A DNA stretch of 64,000 nucleotides from Candidatus Nitrospira kreftii (lineage in GTDB: Bacteria; Nitrospirota; Nitrospiria; Nitrospirales; Nitrospiraceae): the NCBI GenBank assembly GCA_014058405.1, contig CP047423.1, positions 62,001-126,000 of the forward strand, written 5' to 3'. This document shows positions 51,348 to 61,949 of this stretch, in pieces. The notes under the pieces are model-generated. The model was not told where the DNA came from. It did not search any database and saw only the letters and a list, made by a program, of their open reading frames with translations. The number at the start of each line of letters is the position of its first letter. Position 1 is the stretch's first letter. The translations under genes and the position numbers were made by a program.

Positions 51348-53102
51348 ATGACCGATGGAGCGATCGGAGAGATGGTTGGAGGACGTAGCCCACTGGTCGC
51401 CTATTTCTCCATGGAAATCGGCCTCGATCCTGCCATGCCGACGTATGCGGGGGGTCTGGGTGTGTTGGCTGGAGATGCAATTCGATCGGCGGCCGATCTT
51501 CAGATTCCTATGGTAGCGGTCACGCTCCTGCATCGACGTGGATATTTTTATCAACGGTTGGACGAACAAGGCCGGCAGCGTGAAGAGCCGGTGGCCTGGC
51601 CGATCAATGATTTCTGCAATCCTGTGAGCCAACGCGTTACGGTCGAACTCGAGGATCGCATGGTTCATGTGGGGGCTTGGCAATACCGCGTGAAGGGTGA
51701 GTTGGGTGATGAGGTGCCTGTCTATCTGCTCGACACGGATCTCCCCGAGAATCAGCCATGGGACAGGACGCTCACAGATAGGCTCTATGGCGGAGATGAG
51801 TATTATCGACTTTGCCAGGAGCTGGTGCTGGGAGTGGGTGGATATCGCATGCTGCGGGTGCTCGGCTACGGGCACCTCCGCCGGTTCCATATGAATGAAG
51901 GGCACGCGGCACTGCTGGTGCTCGCCTTGCTGGAAGAAAAGCTGGCGTTTCGGTCCCATGAAGAGGGGGTCCCTGCCGATCTCATCGATGCCGTTCGCGA
52001 ACAATGTGTATTTACGACTCATACGCCGGTGCCGGCGGGGCATGATCAATTTCTCCCGGACCTTGCTCATCGGGTGCTCGGCGACCGGCGCTGTGCGTGG
52101 CTCAAAGCCTGTGGACAGGACCATAGCTTGAACATGACGCAACTTGCGTTGGGTGGCTCACGGTTCGTGAATGGGGTCGCCATGAAACACGGTGAGGTAT
52201 CGCACAGCCTCTTTCCCGGTTATCCGATTCACTCGATTACCAACGGTGTTCATGCGGTGACGTGGGCGGCTCCCGCCTTTCAATCGCTCTATGACCGGCG
52301 CTTGCCTGATTGGCGGCGGGATCAACTCTCGCTTCGATACGCGATCAGCGTCCCGACGCAGGAGATTTGGGCTGCACATACGGAGGCGAAGCGGACCCTC
52401 GTCGAGTATGTGAACCGCGAGACGAATGCCGGGTTCGACCGTGATGTGTTGACGATCGGATTTGCCAGGCGGGCAGCGGCTTACAAGCGGGGAACCCTGA
52501 TTTTTCACGACATCGATCGGTTGGCCAAGATTGTCGAACAAGTCGGACCAGTTCAAATCGTCTTCGGCGGCAAGGCGCATCCACGTGACCAGGAGGGAAA
52601 GAATATCATTCATCGAATTCATGAACTCCGTGATGCCTTGCGGGGTAGGGTTCGGGTCGCCTATCTCGCGAATTACGATATGGCGCTCGCCAAGTTGCTC
52701 TGCGCGGGTGTGGATGTGTGGCTCAATACGCCGCTTCCTCCGATGGAGGCCTCAGGAACCAGCGGCATGAAGGCGGCGGTCAATGGAGTCCCAAGTCTGA
52801 GCGTACTCGACGGGTGGTGGGTCGAGGGACATGTTGAGGATGTCACCGGCTGGTCCATCGGGGATCGAATCGAAGGCTGTCTCGAGCCAGGCGGGCACAT
52901 GGATGCCTGCCATGCCACGGCGTTGTATGACACGCTGGAGCAAAAAGTCTTACCCTGCTACTACAAGGATCGTGAAGGCTTCATCGAGATTATGCGGCAT
53001 GCGATTGCCTTGAACGGCGGATTCTTCAATACCCAGAGAATGATGACTCAATATCTCCACAATGCCTACCGACTGGTCGGGGAGTATGTTCGACATGAGT
53101 GA
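51348..53102 (+). CDS. glgP: Alpha-glucan (glycogen) phosphorylase
   Basis: 584 residues from ATG 51348 (MTDGAIGEMVGG), preceded by AGGAGG; ATG 51330 is less likely. It belongs to the alpha-glucan phosphorylases that release glucose-1-phosphate using pyridoxal phosphate. Signs are VAYFSMEIGLDPAMPTYAGG near the start, HMNEGHAALL, RRAAAYKRGTLI and the PLP/phosphate-site region EASGTSGMKAAVNGVPSLS with the Schiff-base Lys. It is shorter than the E. coli enzyme, as in the compact TIGR02094-like group. It heads the glgP-ackA-xfp operon and feeds sugar phosphate to it. A weak GG-N10-GC match lies at 51303-51319. Confidence 0.85.
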   Translation: MTDGAIGEMVGGRSPLVAYFSMEIGLDPAMPTYAGGLGVLAGDAIRSAADLQIPMVAVTLLHRRGYFYQRLDEQGRQREEPVAWPINDFCNPVSQRVTVELEDRMVHVGAWQYRVKGELGDEVPVYLLDTDLPENQPWDRTLTDRLYGGDEYYRLCQELVLGVGGYRMLRVLGYGHLRRFHMNEGHAALLVLALLEEKLAFRSHEEGVPADLIDAVREQCVFTTHTPVPAGHDQFLPDLAHRVLGDRRCAWLKACGQDHSLNMTQLALGGSRFVNGVAMKHGEVSHSLFPGYPIHSITNGVHAVTWAAPAFQSLYDRRLPDWRRDQLSLRYAISVPTQEIWAAHTEAKRTLVEYVNRETNAGFDRDVLTIGFARRAAAYKRGTLIFHDIDRLAKIVEQVGPVQIVFGGKAHPRDQEGKNIIHRIHELRDALRGRVRVAYLANYDMALAKLLCAGVDVWLNTPLPPMEASGTSGMKAAVNGVPSLSVLDGWWVEGHVEDVTGWSIGDRIEGCLEPGGHMDACHATALYDTLEQKVLPCYYKDREGFIEIMRHAIALNGGFFNTQRMMTQYLHNAYRLVGEYVRHE

Positions 53103-53140
53103 CGGTACGGCCTGATCGGAAGTCTGAAGATGGAACCGTC

Positions 53141-54352
53141 ATGACAGATTCCATTTCAGCTTCCATCGACGGCACGATCTTGGTGATCAATGGAGGATCA
53201 TCGACGCTCAAGTTTGCGCTCTTTCGCGTCGGGACGGCTCCCGTTCGTGAGCTGGCAGGGTCGATCGATCGCATCGGATCACCGGAGGCATCATTGAGAT
53301 GGACGCCTGAGGGAGCCGGCACCATCGGGCCTCGGTCGGTAGAGGCTCCGAACCATGCGGCCTGCATCGAGCCCCTGCTCAGCTGTCTCACGGACCGGTT
53401 GACTCACCGTCCACTGGTCGCAATCGGGCATCGAGTCGTGCACGGTGGCCCGCGCTATCGTGCCCCTCAACTGCTGACACCGACTGTGAAAGGCGAGTTG
53501 CAACGGTTAAGCGCCTATGATCCTGAACATCTCCCAGGTGAGATCGAACTCATCAAGGGGTTGGCGCGACGGTATCCTCACCTTCCGCAGGTCGCTTGCT
53601 TCGACACCACCTTTCACCGTGATATGCCGACCGTGGCTCGTCTTCTGGCGATTCCACGACGGTATGAACAGCTGGGCCTTCAACGATACGGATTTCATGG
53701 CCTGTCCTATGCCTTTCTCATGAGAGAACTAAGGCGGGTCGGTACTTCAGACGAGGTGAAGGGTCGCGTCATTCTGGCCCATCTTGGCAATGGCGCGAGC
53801 ATGGCGGCGGTCAACAATGGGAGAGCTCTCGACACGACCATGGGTTTTACGCCGACCTCCGGCCTGCCGATGAGCCGCCGCTCGGGGGATCTCGATCCGG
53901 GACTTGTCTCTTATCTAGCTCGGACGGAAGGCATGAGCGTGGACTGGTTCCATCGGATGGTCAACACCGAGTCGGGCTTGCTCGGGGTCTCGGAGACCAG
54001 CTCCGATATGCGCGATCTACTCAAGGAGGAACGGAACGATGTGAGAGCAGCCGAAGCGGTCGCGCTGTTCTGTTATCATGCAAAGAAAGCGATCGGTTCG
54101 TTGGCTGCGGCCTTAGGCGGATTGGATACACTCGTATTCAGCGCGGGTATCGGAGAGCACTCGCCGATCGTACGAGCGCGGATCTGTGAAGGATTAGAAT
54201 TTCTCGGTATCATCATCGATCCCATGCGCAACGAGGCAGGCGAGGCCGTAATTTCCAGGGAAAGTGGCGGGGTGATCGTGCGGGTCATTCATACGGATGA
54301 AGAAAGTGAAATCGCCCGGTCTGTTGTGGAGATGATAGAAGCCAAGTCGTGA
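53141..54352 (+). CDS. ackA: Acetate kinase
   Basis: About 403 residues from ATG 53141; GTG 53099 would overlap glgP by four bases. The enzyme makes ATP and acetate from acetyl-phosphate. The N-terminal phosphate loop reads [16 protein letters not shown] (Gly in place of the usual Cys, a known variant). Later motifs are [55 protein letters not shown] and [14 protein letters not shown]. It lies between glgP and xfp, supplying the second step after phosphoketolase. Its stop overlaps the xfp start (GTGA). Confidence 0.93.
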   Translation: MTDSISASIDGTILVINGGSSTLKFALFRVGTAPVRELAGSIDRIGSPEASLRWTPEGAGTIGPRSVEAPNHAACIEPLLSCLTDRLTHRPLVAIGHRVVHGGPRYRAPQLLTPTVKGELQRLSAYDPEHLPGEIELIKGLARRYPHLPQVACFDTTFHRDMPTVARLLAIPRRYEQLGLQRYGFHGLSYAFLMRELRRVGTSDEVKGRVILAHLGNGASMAAVNNGRALDTTMGFTPTSGLPMSRRSGDLDPGLVSYLARTEGMSVDWFHRMVNTESGLLGVSETSSDMRDLLKEERNDVRAAEAVALFCYHAKKAIGSLAAALGGLDTLVFSAGIGEHSPIVRARICEGLEFLGIIIDPMRNEAGEAVISRESGGVIVRVIHTDEESEIARSVVEMIEAKS

Positions 54353-56772
54353 CGAAGCACTACGAGGAGACTATGCAACGCACCAAGCCGAAGACGTTGA
54401 GCCAGGACCAACTGAAGAAATTGGACGCCTATTGGCGGGCAGCGAACTATCTGTCTGTCGGTCAGATCTATCTCTACGAGAATCCGTTACTGAAGAAGCC
54501 GCTCACGAGAGCTCATATCAAGCCGCGCTTGCTGGGCCATTGGGGAACCACACCGGGATTGAATTTCATCTATGTCCATCTGAACCGTATCATCACGAAA
54601 CACGACCTCAACATGATCTATATCGCCGGGCCTGGCCACGGCGGTCCCGGGCTCGTCGCGAACGCCTATCTCGAAGGCACCTACAGTGAAGTCTACACGA
54701 ATGTATCGCAGGACGAGCAGGGGATGAGGCACCTGTTCAAGCAGTTTTCCTTTCCCGGCGGCATTCCTAGTCATGTCGCGCCTGAGACACCCGGTTCCAT
54801 TCACGAAGGAGGCGAACTCGGGTATGCGCTCTCCCATGCCTACGGAGCCGTCTTCGACAATCCGGATCTCATTGCGGCTTGCGTCATCGGTGATGGAGAA
54901 GCGGAAACAGGCCCGCTCGCGACGAGCTGGCATTCCAACAAGTTTCTCAATCCGGTCACTGATGGCGTCGTCCTGCCCATTCTCCACCTGAACGGGTACA
55001 AGATCGCGAGTCCAACCGTGCTGGCACGGATCAGTCACGACGAGTTGGATCACCTGATGCGCGGCTACGGGTATATCCCCTATTTCGTCGAGGGCAACGA
55101 TCCTTGCGCGATGCATCAGCTCATGGCCGCGACGCTTGACTCCATCGTGAGTGACATCGAACACATCAAAGCCGCTGCGCGCCAAGATCGCTCTCTGAAG
55201 CGGCCGCTCTGGCCGATGATCGTGCTCCGGACGCCCAAAGGCTGGACTTGTCCGCCACAAATCGACGGCAAGCGGACCGAAGACTACTGGCGGTCTCATC
55301 AAGTGCCGATGGGCGACATGGACAACGCAGGACATATTAAGATTCTTGAACGGTGGATGAAGAGCTACAACCCCCACGAGTTGTTCGACAAGTCAGGGGC
55401 TCTTCAGTCTGAACTAGCGGAGCTGGCGCCAAGGGGAACTCGTCGTATGAGTGCGAATCCCCACACGAACGGCGGCCTCCTACTCAAAGACCTGCGTCTC
55501 CCTGATTTCCGCGAATATGCCGTCAGGATTCCGGGGCCCGGCGTCCTGGAAGCGGAATCCACGCGTGTGATGGGAACCTTCTTGCGGGATACAATGAAGC
55601 TGAATTTGGGGAGTCGGAATTTCCGCCTCTTCAGTCCGGACGAAAACAACTCGAATCGCTGGCAAGACGTCTTGGACGCCACCAACCGGGCGTGGATGGC
55701 TGAGCGCCTTCCGTATGACGATCATCTGGCGCCGGATGGAAGGGTGATGGAGATGCTCAGCGAACACCAGTGCCAGGGATGGCTGGAGGGGTATCTTCTG
55801 ACCGGCCGGCATGGCTTCTTTTCCTGCTACGAGGCCTTCATTCACATCATCGACTCGATGTTCAACCAACATGCCAAATGGCTCAAGGTCTGCAACCATA
55901 TTCCATGGCGACGACCGATCGCCTCACTCAACTATTTGTTGTCTTCCCATGTCTGGCGGCAGGATCACAATGGCTTCAGTCATCAAGATCCCGGTTTTAT
56001 CGATCACGTGGTCAACAAGAAAGCCGAGGTGATCCGTGTCTATCTACCGCCCGACGCCAATACGCTCCTGTCCGTGACCGACCATTGTCTCCGCAGTCGC
56101 AATCACGTGAACGTGATTGTGGCGGGCAAACAGCGGGCACTCCAATGGCTCGACATGGATGCTGCGGTCAAGCATTGCACGGCTGGTATCGGCATCTGGG
56201 AATGGGCCAGTAATGACAAGGACAGCGAGCCGGATGTGGTGATGGCCTGTTGCGGTGATGTCCCTACCATGGAAACGCTGGCGGCCGTGTCTTTGATGCG
56301 GACCTATCTGCCGGATGTCAGGGTTCGCGTCATCAACGTGGTTGATCTGATGAAACTGCAGCCGCAGGCCGAACATCCGAACGGATTGTCAGATAGAGAT
56401 TTCGATGCACTGTTCACGACGGACAAGCCGATCCTTTTCGTCTTCCACGGCTACCCCTGGCTCATCCACCGACTGACCTACCGGCGGACGAATCACAAAA
56501 ACCTGCATGTGCGTGGGTATAAGGAAGAGGGAACGACGACCACTCCCTTCGACATCACAGTGATGAACGATATCGATCGCTTCCATCTGGTAGCAGATGT
56601 GATCGATCGGATACCGCTTCATGGCTCTCAGGCCGACTATGCCAAGCAAGCCCTCCGTGACAAGCGTATCGAACATAAGCAGTACATCGCGCAGCATGGA
56701 GAAGACATGCCGGAGATCAGGGAATGGAAGTGGAATTACAACAAGCGGTCAATGAACAAGGCACGCGCATAA
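54349..56772 (+). CDS. xfp: Xylulose-5-phosphate/fructose-6-phosphate phosphoketolase
   Basis: An 807-residue thiamine-diphosphate enzyme that splits xylulose-5-P or fructose-6-P to acetyl-phosphate and a shorter sugar phosphate. Length and motifs match the family: [80 protein letters not shown] (ThDP site), [10 protein letters not shown] and [16 protein letters not shown]. It is coupled to ackA, giving an ATP-yielding bypass of lower glycolysis. Confidence 0.95.
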   Translation: MTKHYEETMQRTKPKTLSQDQLKKLDAYWRAANYLSVGQIYLYENPLLKKPLTRAHIKPRLLGHWGTTPGLNFIYVHLNRIITKHDLNMIYIAGPGHGGPGLVANAYLEGTYSEVYTNVSQDEQGMRHLFKQFSFPGGIPSHVAPETPGSIHEGGELGYALSHAYGAVFDNPDLIAACVIGDGEAETGPLATSWHSNKFLNPVTDGVVLPILHLNGYKIASPTVLARISHDELDHLMRGYGYIPYFVEGNDPCAMHQLMAATLDSIVSDIEHIKAAARQDRSLKRPLWPMIVLRTPKGWTCPPQIDGKRTEDYWRSHQVPMGDMDNAGHIKILERWMKSYNPHELFDKSGALQSELAELAPRGTRRMSANPHTNGGLLLKDLRLPDFREYAVRIPGPGVLEAESTRVMGTFLRDTMKLNLGSRNFRLFSPDENNSNRWQDVLDATNRAWMAERLPYDDHLAPDGRVMEMLSEHQCQGWLEGYLLTGRHGFFSCYEAFIHIIDSMFNQHAKWLKVCNHIPWRRPIASLNYLLSSHVWRQDHNGFSHQDPGFIDHVVNKKAEVIRVYLPPDANTLLSVTDHCLRSRNHVNVIVAGKQRALQWLDMDAAVKHCTAGIGIWEWASNDKDSEPDVVMACCGDVPTMETLAAVSLMRTYLPDVRVRVINVVDLMKLQPQAEHPNGLSDRDFDALFTTDKPILFVFHGYPWLIHRLTYRRTNHKNLHVRGYKEEGTTTTPFDITVMNDIDRFHLVADVIDRIPLHGSQADYAKQALRDKRIEHKQYIAQHGEDMPEIREWKWNYNKRSMNKARA

Positions 56773-57017
56773 GCGAGCATGCCTTCCCTCCCGGGTATCG
56801 CTTTGGCCACGGCTGCAAATGAGATTATGAGTGGGTTCGTTGTTCCATGCAGTGAAGGAATCACCTGATACCTACTGCGGTTCTCCGTCGTCGCAATCGA
56901 CTGCTGCGACAAGCCGAGTGGACCTCGACAAAACCATGTGAATTTCTCATCCGAAATGTGTTATGGGAATCGGCGTCCAGCCTGCACCACACAAGAACTT
57001 TGGATGGGAGGAAATAC
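56773..57017. other. Intergenic region
   Basis: About 245 bp; no gene or clear signal seen besides the ribosome site before 57018. Confidence 0.35.
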
Positions 57018-57986
57018 ATGGGTCGGGGGGTGTTTCATGAGCGATGGGCTGTCAGGGTATCGATTATCATGTGCTTGCTCGGTGGGCCGGCATACGCGGC
57101 TGATTCAAGCGAGAAGAAGATGGATCACGCCACGCCAAATGATGTGCTGGATTGTCGGTACCAGCAACCTGACCGTGGGGAAATGGACAGTGAATGGTTT
57201 CCTCAGGATGATCTTTTTCGTCCGCTCTTGGCCGATCCCAAACAACCGCAGTTCTTTGCCCTCTGGCAATCCCAGCAATCACGCATAGAACGCACCAATG
57301 CGAACATCGGGTCGATCGGCGTCGGAGAAAATTTTGGGTTTTATACGAGGCGTACAGGATGCAATGGATGGCAGATTAGTCTCCTGACCGGCATTTTCGC
57401 GCAATTTGACCTCGATACGTCGAATTCGGAACTCATTAATATCGATTTCAACGTCGGCGTGCCGATCACCTGGCGTCAGGGAAACTGGTCTGCGCGCTTA
57501 CGTTTTTATCATCAGAGTAGTCACATCGGAGATGAGTTCTTGGGGTCACATCCTGGCTTTCAATCAATCGGTCTTCAGTATGAAGAAGTCGATCTGATTC
57601 TGTCCTATGATTTCAAAAAATGGCTGCGGTTCTATGGCGGGGCTGCGATGATGGTCAACCGCCAACCGTCCACGATCGACCGGTGGACCGGGCAATGGGG
57701 ATTTGAAGCGCGAACACCACGGCCACTGGCGCGGTCCTATGTTTTCGGTTTGCTCTCGAATCCGCTCCTCTTTTCACCCGTCTTGACGGCGGACTTTAAG
57801 TCCGTTGAGGAGCAGGGCTGGCACATCAATACCAATTTGCTGATGGGCTTCGATATGTCTCGGGTCGGATCTTTTAAGCGTCTTCGGATTCTTTTCAACT
57901 ACTATCACGGCTATAATCCCTATGGGCAATTCTTTTATTCCCAGAAGACCGAATCATTCGGAGCCGGCGCGTATTTCATGTTCTAG
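57018..57986 (+). CDS. DUF1207-family outer-membrane protein
   Basis: 322 residues from ATG 57018, placed just after GGGAGGAAA. A signal peptide (WAVRVSIIMCLLGGPAYA-AD) precedes a beta-barrel-like protein with the family motif DDLFRPLLADPKQPQFFALW. Further strands are IGSIGVGENFGFYTR, NIDFNVGVPITWR, ARLRFYHQSSHIGDEFLG and a final FGAGAYFMF, whose terminal Phe suits outer-membrane insertion. The HQSSHIGDEF stretch resembles phospholipase-like barrels, but no full catalytic set is apparent. It stands alone before ftsH. Confidence 0.75.
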   Translation: MGRGVFHERWAVRVSIIMCLLGGPAYAADSSEKKMDHATPNDVLDCRYQQPDRGEMDSEWFPQDDLFRPLLADPKQPQFFALWQSQQSRIERTNANIGSIGVGENFGFYTRRTGCNGWQISLLTGIFAQFDLDTSNSELINIDFNVGVPITWRQGNWSARLRFYHQSSHIGDEFLGSHPGFQSIGLQYEEVDLILSYDFKKWLRFYGGAAMMVNRQPSTIDRWTGQWGFEARTPRPLARSYVFGLLSNPLLFSPVLTADFKSVEEQGWHINTNLLMGFDMSRVGSFKRLRILFNYYHGYNPYGQFFYSQKTESFGAGAYFMF

Positions 57987-58045
57987 GCTGTTGCGAAGGG
58001 GGAAGAATCAGTCCATGTTGTATCTGCAAGTCCTGAGTAAGGCCT

Positions 58046-59848
58046 ATGAATAAAAAAGTCTCTTTCTCAATTTGGTACATCCTCCTTGCCATGATGGCGG
58101 TGGTGCTCGTGCATGACTTTATTCAGGCTCTGAACCAGGTCGAAGAGCTGCCCTACAGTGAATTCAAGCGGCTGGTAGCGGTGGACAAGGTCGCAGAAGT
58201 CTCCGTGACCAGCCACGTAGTGACCGGAACATTGAAGCCTGAAGGAGATTCGAAAGAACCCAAAGCCTTTGCGACTGTACGGGTCGAAGACCCAGACCTC
58301 GTGCGTGAACTCAATCAACACGGAGTCACCTTCTCCGGCGTCATTGAATCCACGTTTTGGCGTGATCTTCTCTCATGGGTCGTCCCGGTCGCTCTCTTCG
58401 TCGGCATCTGGTTCTTCATCTTTCGACGATTAGGACAGGCGCAGGGCGGCTTCATGCAAGTCGGGCAGTCCAAAGCAAAGATCTACGTGGAGAAGGACAT
58501 TAAGGTGACGTTCGCGGATGTTGCCGGCGTGGACGAGGCCAAAGAAGAGCTGCGTGAGGTGATCGAGTTCCTCAAGACGCCGGAGAAGTTCACCAAGCTC
58601 GGCGGTAAGATTCCCAAGGGGATCCTGCTTGTTGGACCTCCGGGGACCGGGAAGACGTTGCTGGCCCGTGCTGTGGCCGGTGAGGCCGGCGTGACGTTCT
58701 TCAGCATCAGCGGCTCAGAATTTGTTGAGATGTTCGTGGGAGTGGGTGCCGCAAGGGTTCGCGATTTGTTCGAACAGGCGAAAGGCAAGGCTCCCTGCAT
58801 CATTTTCATCGATGAATTAGATGCGCTCGGAAAAGCCCGTGGCGCGGGGCCCATGGGGCATGAGGAGCGGGAGCAAACGCTCAATCAGTTGCTGGTCGAA
58901 ATGGATGGCTTCGACCCTCGGATCGGCGTCATTCTCATGGCCGCGACGAATCGCCCTGAGATTCTTGATCCTGCCTTGTTGCGGGCCGGCCGTTTCGACC
59001 GTCATGTGGTCGTTGACCGCCCGGACAAAATCGGTCGCCTGGCCATTCTTCGTGTGCATGCCAAACAAGTCACGCTGGGTCCGGACGCGGATCTCGAGAA
59101 CATTGCCGCGATGACTCCCGGATTCTCCGGAGCCGATTTGGCCAACATCATCAACGAGGCGGCGTTACTGGCTGTGCGTCGTGGCAAGGATGAGGTCGGT
59201 TTTTCAGAATTGCAGGAGGCGGTCGAGCGAGTCATTGCCGGTTTGGAGAAGAAGAATCGTGTCCTGAATAAGATGGAGAAGGAACGAGTGGCCTACCATG
59301 AAACGGGCCATGCCCTCGTCGCCATGTCCTTGCCGGGGATGGATCAAGTGCAGAAAATCTCGATCATTCCGCGCGGCGTAGCGGCACTTGGCTACACATT
59401 GCAGCTTCCGACGGAAGACCGGTTTCTCATGACGAAATCTGAATTGGAGAATAAAGTTGCAGTATTACTCGGTGGACGGATCGCCGAGGAAACTATTTTC
59501 GGCGAAGCTTCAACGGGAGCGCAGAACGACCTCCTCAAGGCCACCGACATCGCAAAAAGCATGGTGAAGGCCTATGGGATGAGCGAAAAACTCGGCACCA
59601 TCACGTTGGAGCGAGAACGGCAACCACAATTTCTTCAACTTCCTATCGCGTCCGAGAAAGGCGACTATTCCGAAGAGACCGCCCGTGAAATCGATTGCGA
59701 AGTACGACGGATCGTTGACGAACAGTACGGGCGAGTGAAGAAAATGTTGGAAGAAAGGAAAGCCGCACTCCAGCAGGGCGCCAAGCTATTGCTGGAACGT
59801 GAGGTCATGACCGGGGCTGAACTGAGGGCGATTCTAGATGGCACGTAG
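58046..59848 (+). CDS. ftsH: ATP-dependent membrane zinc protease FtsH
   Basis: A 600-residue protein: two N-terminal membrane helices (about 8-26 and 108-127) around a periplasmic domain, AAA+ module with Walker A GPPGTGKT (about 197-204), Walker [15 protein letters not shown], the [17 protein letters not shown] pore region and [18 protein letters not shown], then the M41 peptidase domain with the zinc site HETGH near 418-422 and a later Asp ligand in the [11 protein letters not shown] region. It degrades membrane and short-lived cytoplasmic proteins. Length is slightly below the usual 610-650. Confidence 0.93.
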   Translation: MNKKVSFSIWYILLAMMAVVLVHDFIQALNQVEELPYSEFKRLVAVDKVAEVSVTSHVVTGTLKPEGDSKEPKAFATVRVEDPDLVRELNQHGVTFSGVIESTFWRDLLSWVVPVALFVGIWFFIFRRLGQAQGGFMQVGQSKAKIYVEKDIKVTFADVAGVDEAKEELREVIEFLKTPEKFTKLGGKIPKGILLVGPPGTGKTLLARAVAGEAGVTFFSISGSEFVEMFVGVGAARVRDLFEQAKGKAPCIIFIDELDALGKARGAGPMGHEEREQTLNQLLVEMDGFDPRIGVILMAATNRPEILDPALLRAGRFDRHVVVDRPDKIGRLAILRVHAKQVTLGPDADLENIAAMTPGFSGADLANIINEAALLAVRRGKDEVGFSELQEAVERVIAGLEKKNRVLNKMEKERVAYHETGHALVAMSLPGMDQVQKISIIPRGVAALGYTLQLPTEDRFLMTKSELENKVAVLLGGRIAEETIFGEASTGAQNDLLKATDIAKSMVKAYGMSEKLGTITLERERQPQFLQLPIASEKGDYSEETAREIDCEVRRIVDEQYGRVKKMLEERKAALQQGAKLLLEREVMTGAELRAILDGT

Positions 59849-59937
59849 ACCGCACTCGGAGATCTGTTTATGGTTTTCTGACAGGGCTCGGACAGATGTG
59901 ATGCTCTGCCTTATGAGGCGTCCGATCAGCCGACGAC

Positions 59938-61059
59938 GTGGGACCGATGGAACAACAGGCAACCATCTCGGTTGAGGATAATGTGATCCGCTGCCGCGGC
60001 GCGTGGATTCTTCCAAACCTGCCTCAGTTGGAGCGAGGAAGTCGAGCGCTTCGATGGCCAGATATGTCCTCCGTTCTCTACGACGTCGGTGGAGTGACCG
60101 CCATGGATACGGGTGGTGCACTGATGCTGCAGCGTTGCATCGACGGCGTGCGTCGCAAAGGTCAACAGACGTCTCTCCAAGGGCTCAAGCCGGAATTCGT
60201 CGATCTGCTTCAGAGGGTAGAAACTGACCGACATCGACCTGAACGTGGTGCCGCTGTCTTAGGAGCAGGATGGGGTGAGAGTCTGGCACGTGCGCTACAG
60301 TCTCGGCAACTGTCTGCGATTCGCGCCCTTGCCTTTCTCGGAGAGAGCACCATCGCGTTCGGCCGATCCCTGATGCGGCCGCGTTCCATCCGATGGCGGG
60401 CGCTCCTTCGGATCGTGGAACTGGATGGTGTGCGGGCTCTGCCGATCACCGGCCTACTGACGTTTCTCGTCGGAGTCGTCATTGCGTATCAAGGAGCGGA
60501 ACAGCTACGCAAGTTCGGCACGAACATTTTCATCGTGGATCTGGTCGGCATCTCTCTGTTGCGTGAAATCGCACCGTTGATCGTGGCAATTCTCATCGCC
60601 GGACGATCCGGATCGGCCTATGCGGCTGAGATCGGCACCATGAAGGTCACAGAAGAATTAGACGCGGTGCGCACGTTGGGCATCTCGCCCATGAACTTGC
60701 TCGTGCTCCCGCGAGCGCTTGGCCTCATCATTGCTCTTCCCCTGTTGACGGTGTACGCAGATGTCGTGGGGGTATTCGGCGGCATGCTGATCGCCTTGGG
60801 AGAGCTCAACGTGAGCTTTGTCGAGTTTATCGCTCGATTCGAGGAAGCGGTGCCTGTGCGACACTTTCTGATCGGACTGGGAAAGGCTCCGATCTTCGCG
60901 GCGATCATCGCGTTGGTCGGCTGCTACCAAGGATTTCAGATTCGTGGTGGCGTTGACGATGTCGGCCGACACACCACCATCAGTGTCGTACAGGGGATTT
61001 TCCTCGTGATTGTGTTCGATGCGCTCTGCAGCATTTTGCTCAATTGGTGGGACCTCTAG
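59938..61059 (+). CDS. mlaE: MlaE-type permease with fused STAS domain
   Basis: A 373-residue inner-membrane permease of a phospholipid/intermembrane transport system. The first ~100 residues form a STAS domain (YDVGGVTAMDTGGALMLQRC), which in E. coli is the separate MlaB protein. The rest is the MlaE/YrbE permease, with GLLTFLVGVVIAYQGAEQLRKFG, LVGISLLREIAPLIVAILIAGRSGSAYAAEIGTM and NEG-like substitutions, ending in helices around FDALCSILLN. Start GTG 59938 or ATG 59947. It begins the operon with MlaF, MlaD and a lipoprotein. Confidence 0.88.
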   Translation: MGPMEQQATISVEDNVIRCRGAWILPNLPQLERGSRALRWPDMSSVLYDVGGVTAMDTGGALMLQRCIDGVRRKGQQTSLQGLKPEFVDLLQRVETDRHRPERGAAVLGAGWGESLARALQSRQLSAIRALAFLGESTIAFGRSLMRPRSIRWRALLRIVELDGVRALPITGLLTFLVGVVIAYQGAEQLRKFGTNIFIVDLVGISLLREIAPLIVAILIAGRSGSAYAAEIGTMKVTEELDAVRTLGISPMNLLVLPRALGLIIALPLLTVYADVVGVFGGMLIALGELNVSFVEFIARFEEAVPVRHFLIGLGKAPIFAAIIALVGCYQGFQIRGGVDDVGRHTTISVVQGIFLVIVFDALCSILLNWWDL

Positions 61060-61093
61060 TGTGTTGCGCAGCTTGCGTGAAGGGCAGTTGCTG

Positions 61094-61921
61094 ATGTCGT
61101 CGGCCACGAATCTTCAGACGCCGGTGATAGAAGTACGACACGTCGCCACGAAGTTTGGACAAGCCGTCGTGCACGAGGATGTCAGCTTGTCCATCAACCC
61201 TGGAGAAATTTTCGCGATTGCGGGAGGCAATGGGTGCGGCAAGACCACATTGTTGCGCGAGATCATCGGTCTGATCGTGCCATCGGCCGGGACCATACGG
61301 TTGTTTGGCATAGACAGCCGACGATTGGAGGCGGGTGATGGCCATCCGGTCCACCGACGGTTCGGTGTGATGTTCCAGCATGGCGCACTGTTCAGTTCTT
61401 TCACGCTGGCTGAAAATGTCGCCGTCCCTCTGCGTGAGCATACGACATTGAGCGCCGACCTGATTCGAGATATCGTGGCCGCCAAAATTGCGATGGTGGG
61501 ATTACCTCCAGACAGTGCCGCGAAGTATCCCAACGAACTCAGCGGAGGCATGCGGAGGCGAGCGGCGTTGGCCCGAGCGATTGTGATGGACCCCGAGTTG
61601 CTGTTCCTCGACGAACCAACGGCGGGACTCGATCCGATCATTGCCGCGGGATTTGACGATCTCGTGCTCTCGTTGAAAAGTCTCTTGGGGCTGACGGTGG
61701 TCATGGTTACGCACGATCTTGATTCGCTATGGCGGATCGCCAATCGTGTCGCGGTGCTAGGTCGTGGCAAGGTGCTCGGGGTCGGTACCATGCAGGAGTT
61801 ATCTCAGTCGGACGATCCCGTGATCCGTGAATACTTTCAGGGTCCTCGAGGGCGTGCGGCAAGCGAACAGGCGGCATGGAACACCAGAGACCATCGCGCC
61901 TCGACCACAGATCCGGCATGA
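61094..61921 (+). CDS. mlaF: MlaF-type ABC ATPase
   Basis: About 275 residues from ATG 61094 (MSSATNLQTPVIEVRHVATK); GTG 61061 is an in-frame alternative. Walker A is GGNGCGKTT (about 46-54), signature LSGGMRRRAALARA, Walker B LLFLDEPTAGLDP, and the H-loop VTHDLDSLWRIANRVAVLG. It supplies energy to the MlaE permease to move phospholipids between inner and outer membrane, keeping outer-membrane asymmetry. It overlaps or abuts mlaE and is followed 28 bp later by mlaD. Confidence 0.88.
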   Translation: MSSATNLQTPVIEVRHVATKFGQAVVHEDVSLSINPGEIFAIAGGNGCGKTTLLREIIGLIVPSAGTIRLFGIDSRRLEAGDGHPVHRRFGVMFQHGALFSSFTLAENVAVPLREHTTLSADLIRDIVAAKIAMVGLPPDSAAKYPNELSGGMRRRAALARAIVMDPELLFLDEPTAGLDPIIAAGFDDLVLSLKSLLGLTVVMVTHDLDSLWRIANRVAVLGRGKVLGVGTMQELSQSDDPVIREYFQGPRGRAASEQAAWNTRDHRASTTDPA

Positions 61922-61949
61922 CACTGAGGAGCAACTGAAGGACAACACG

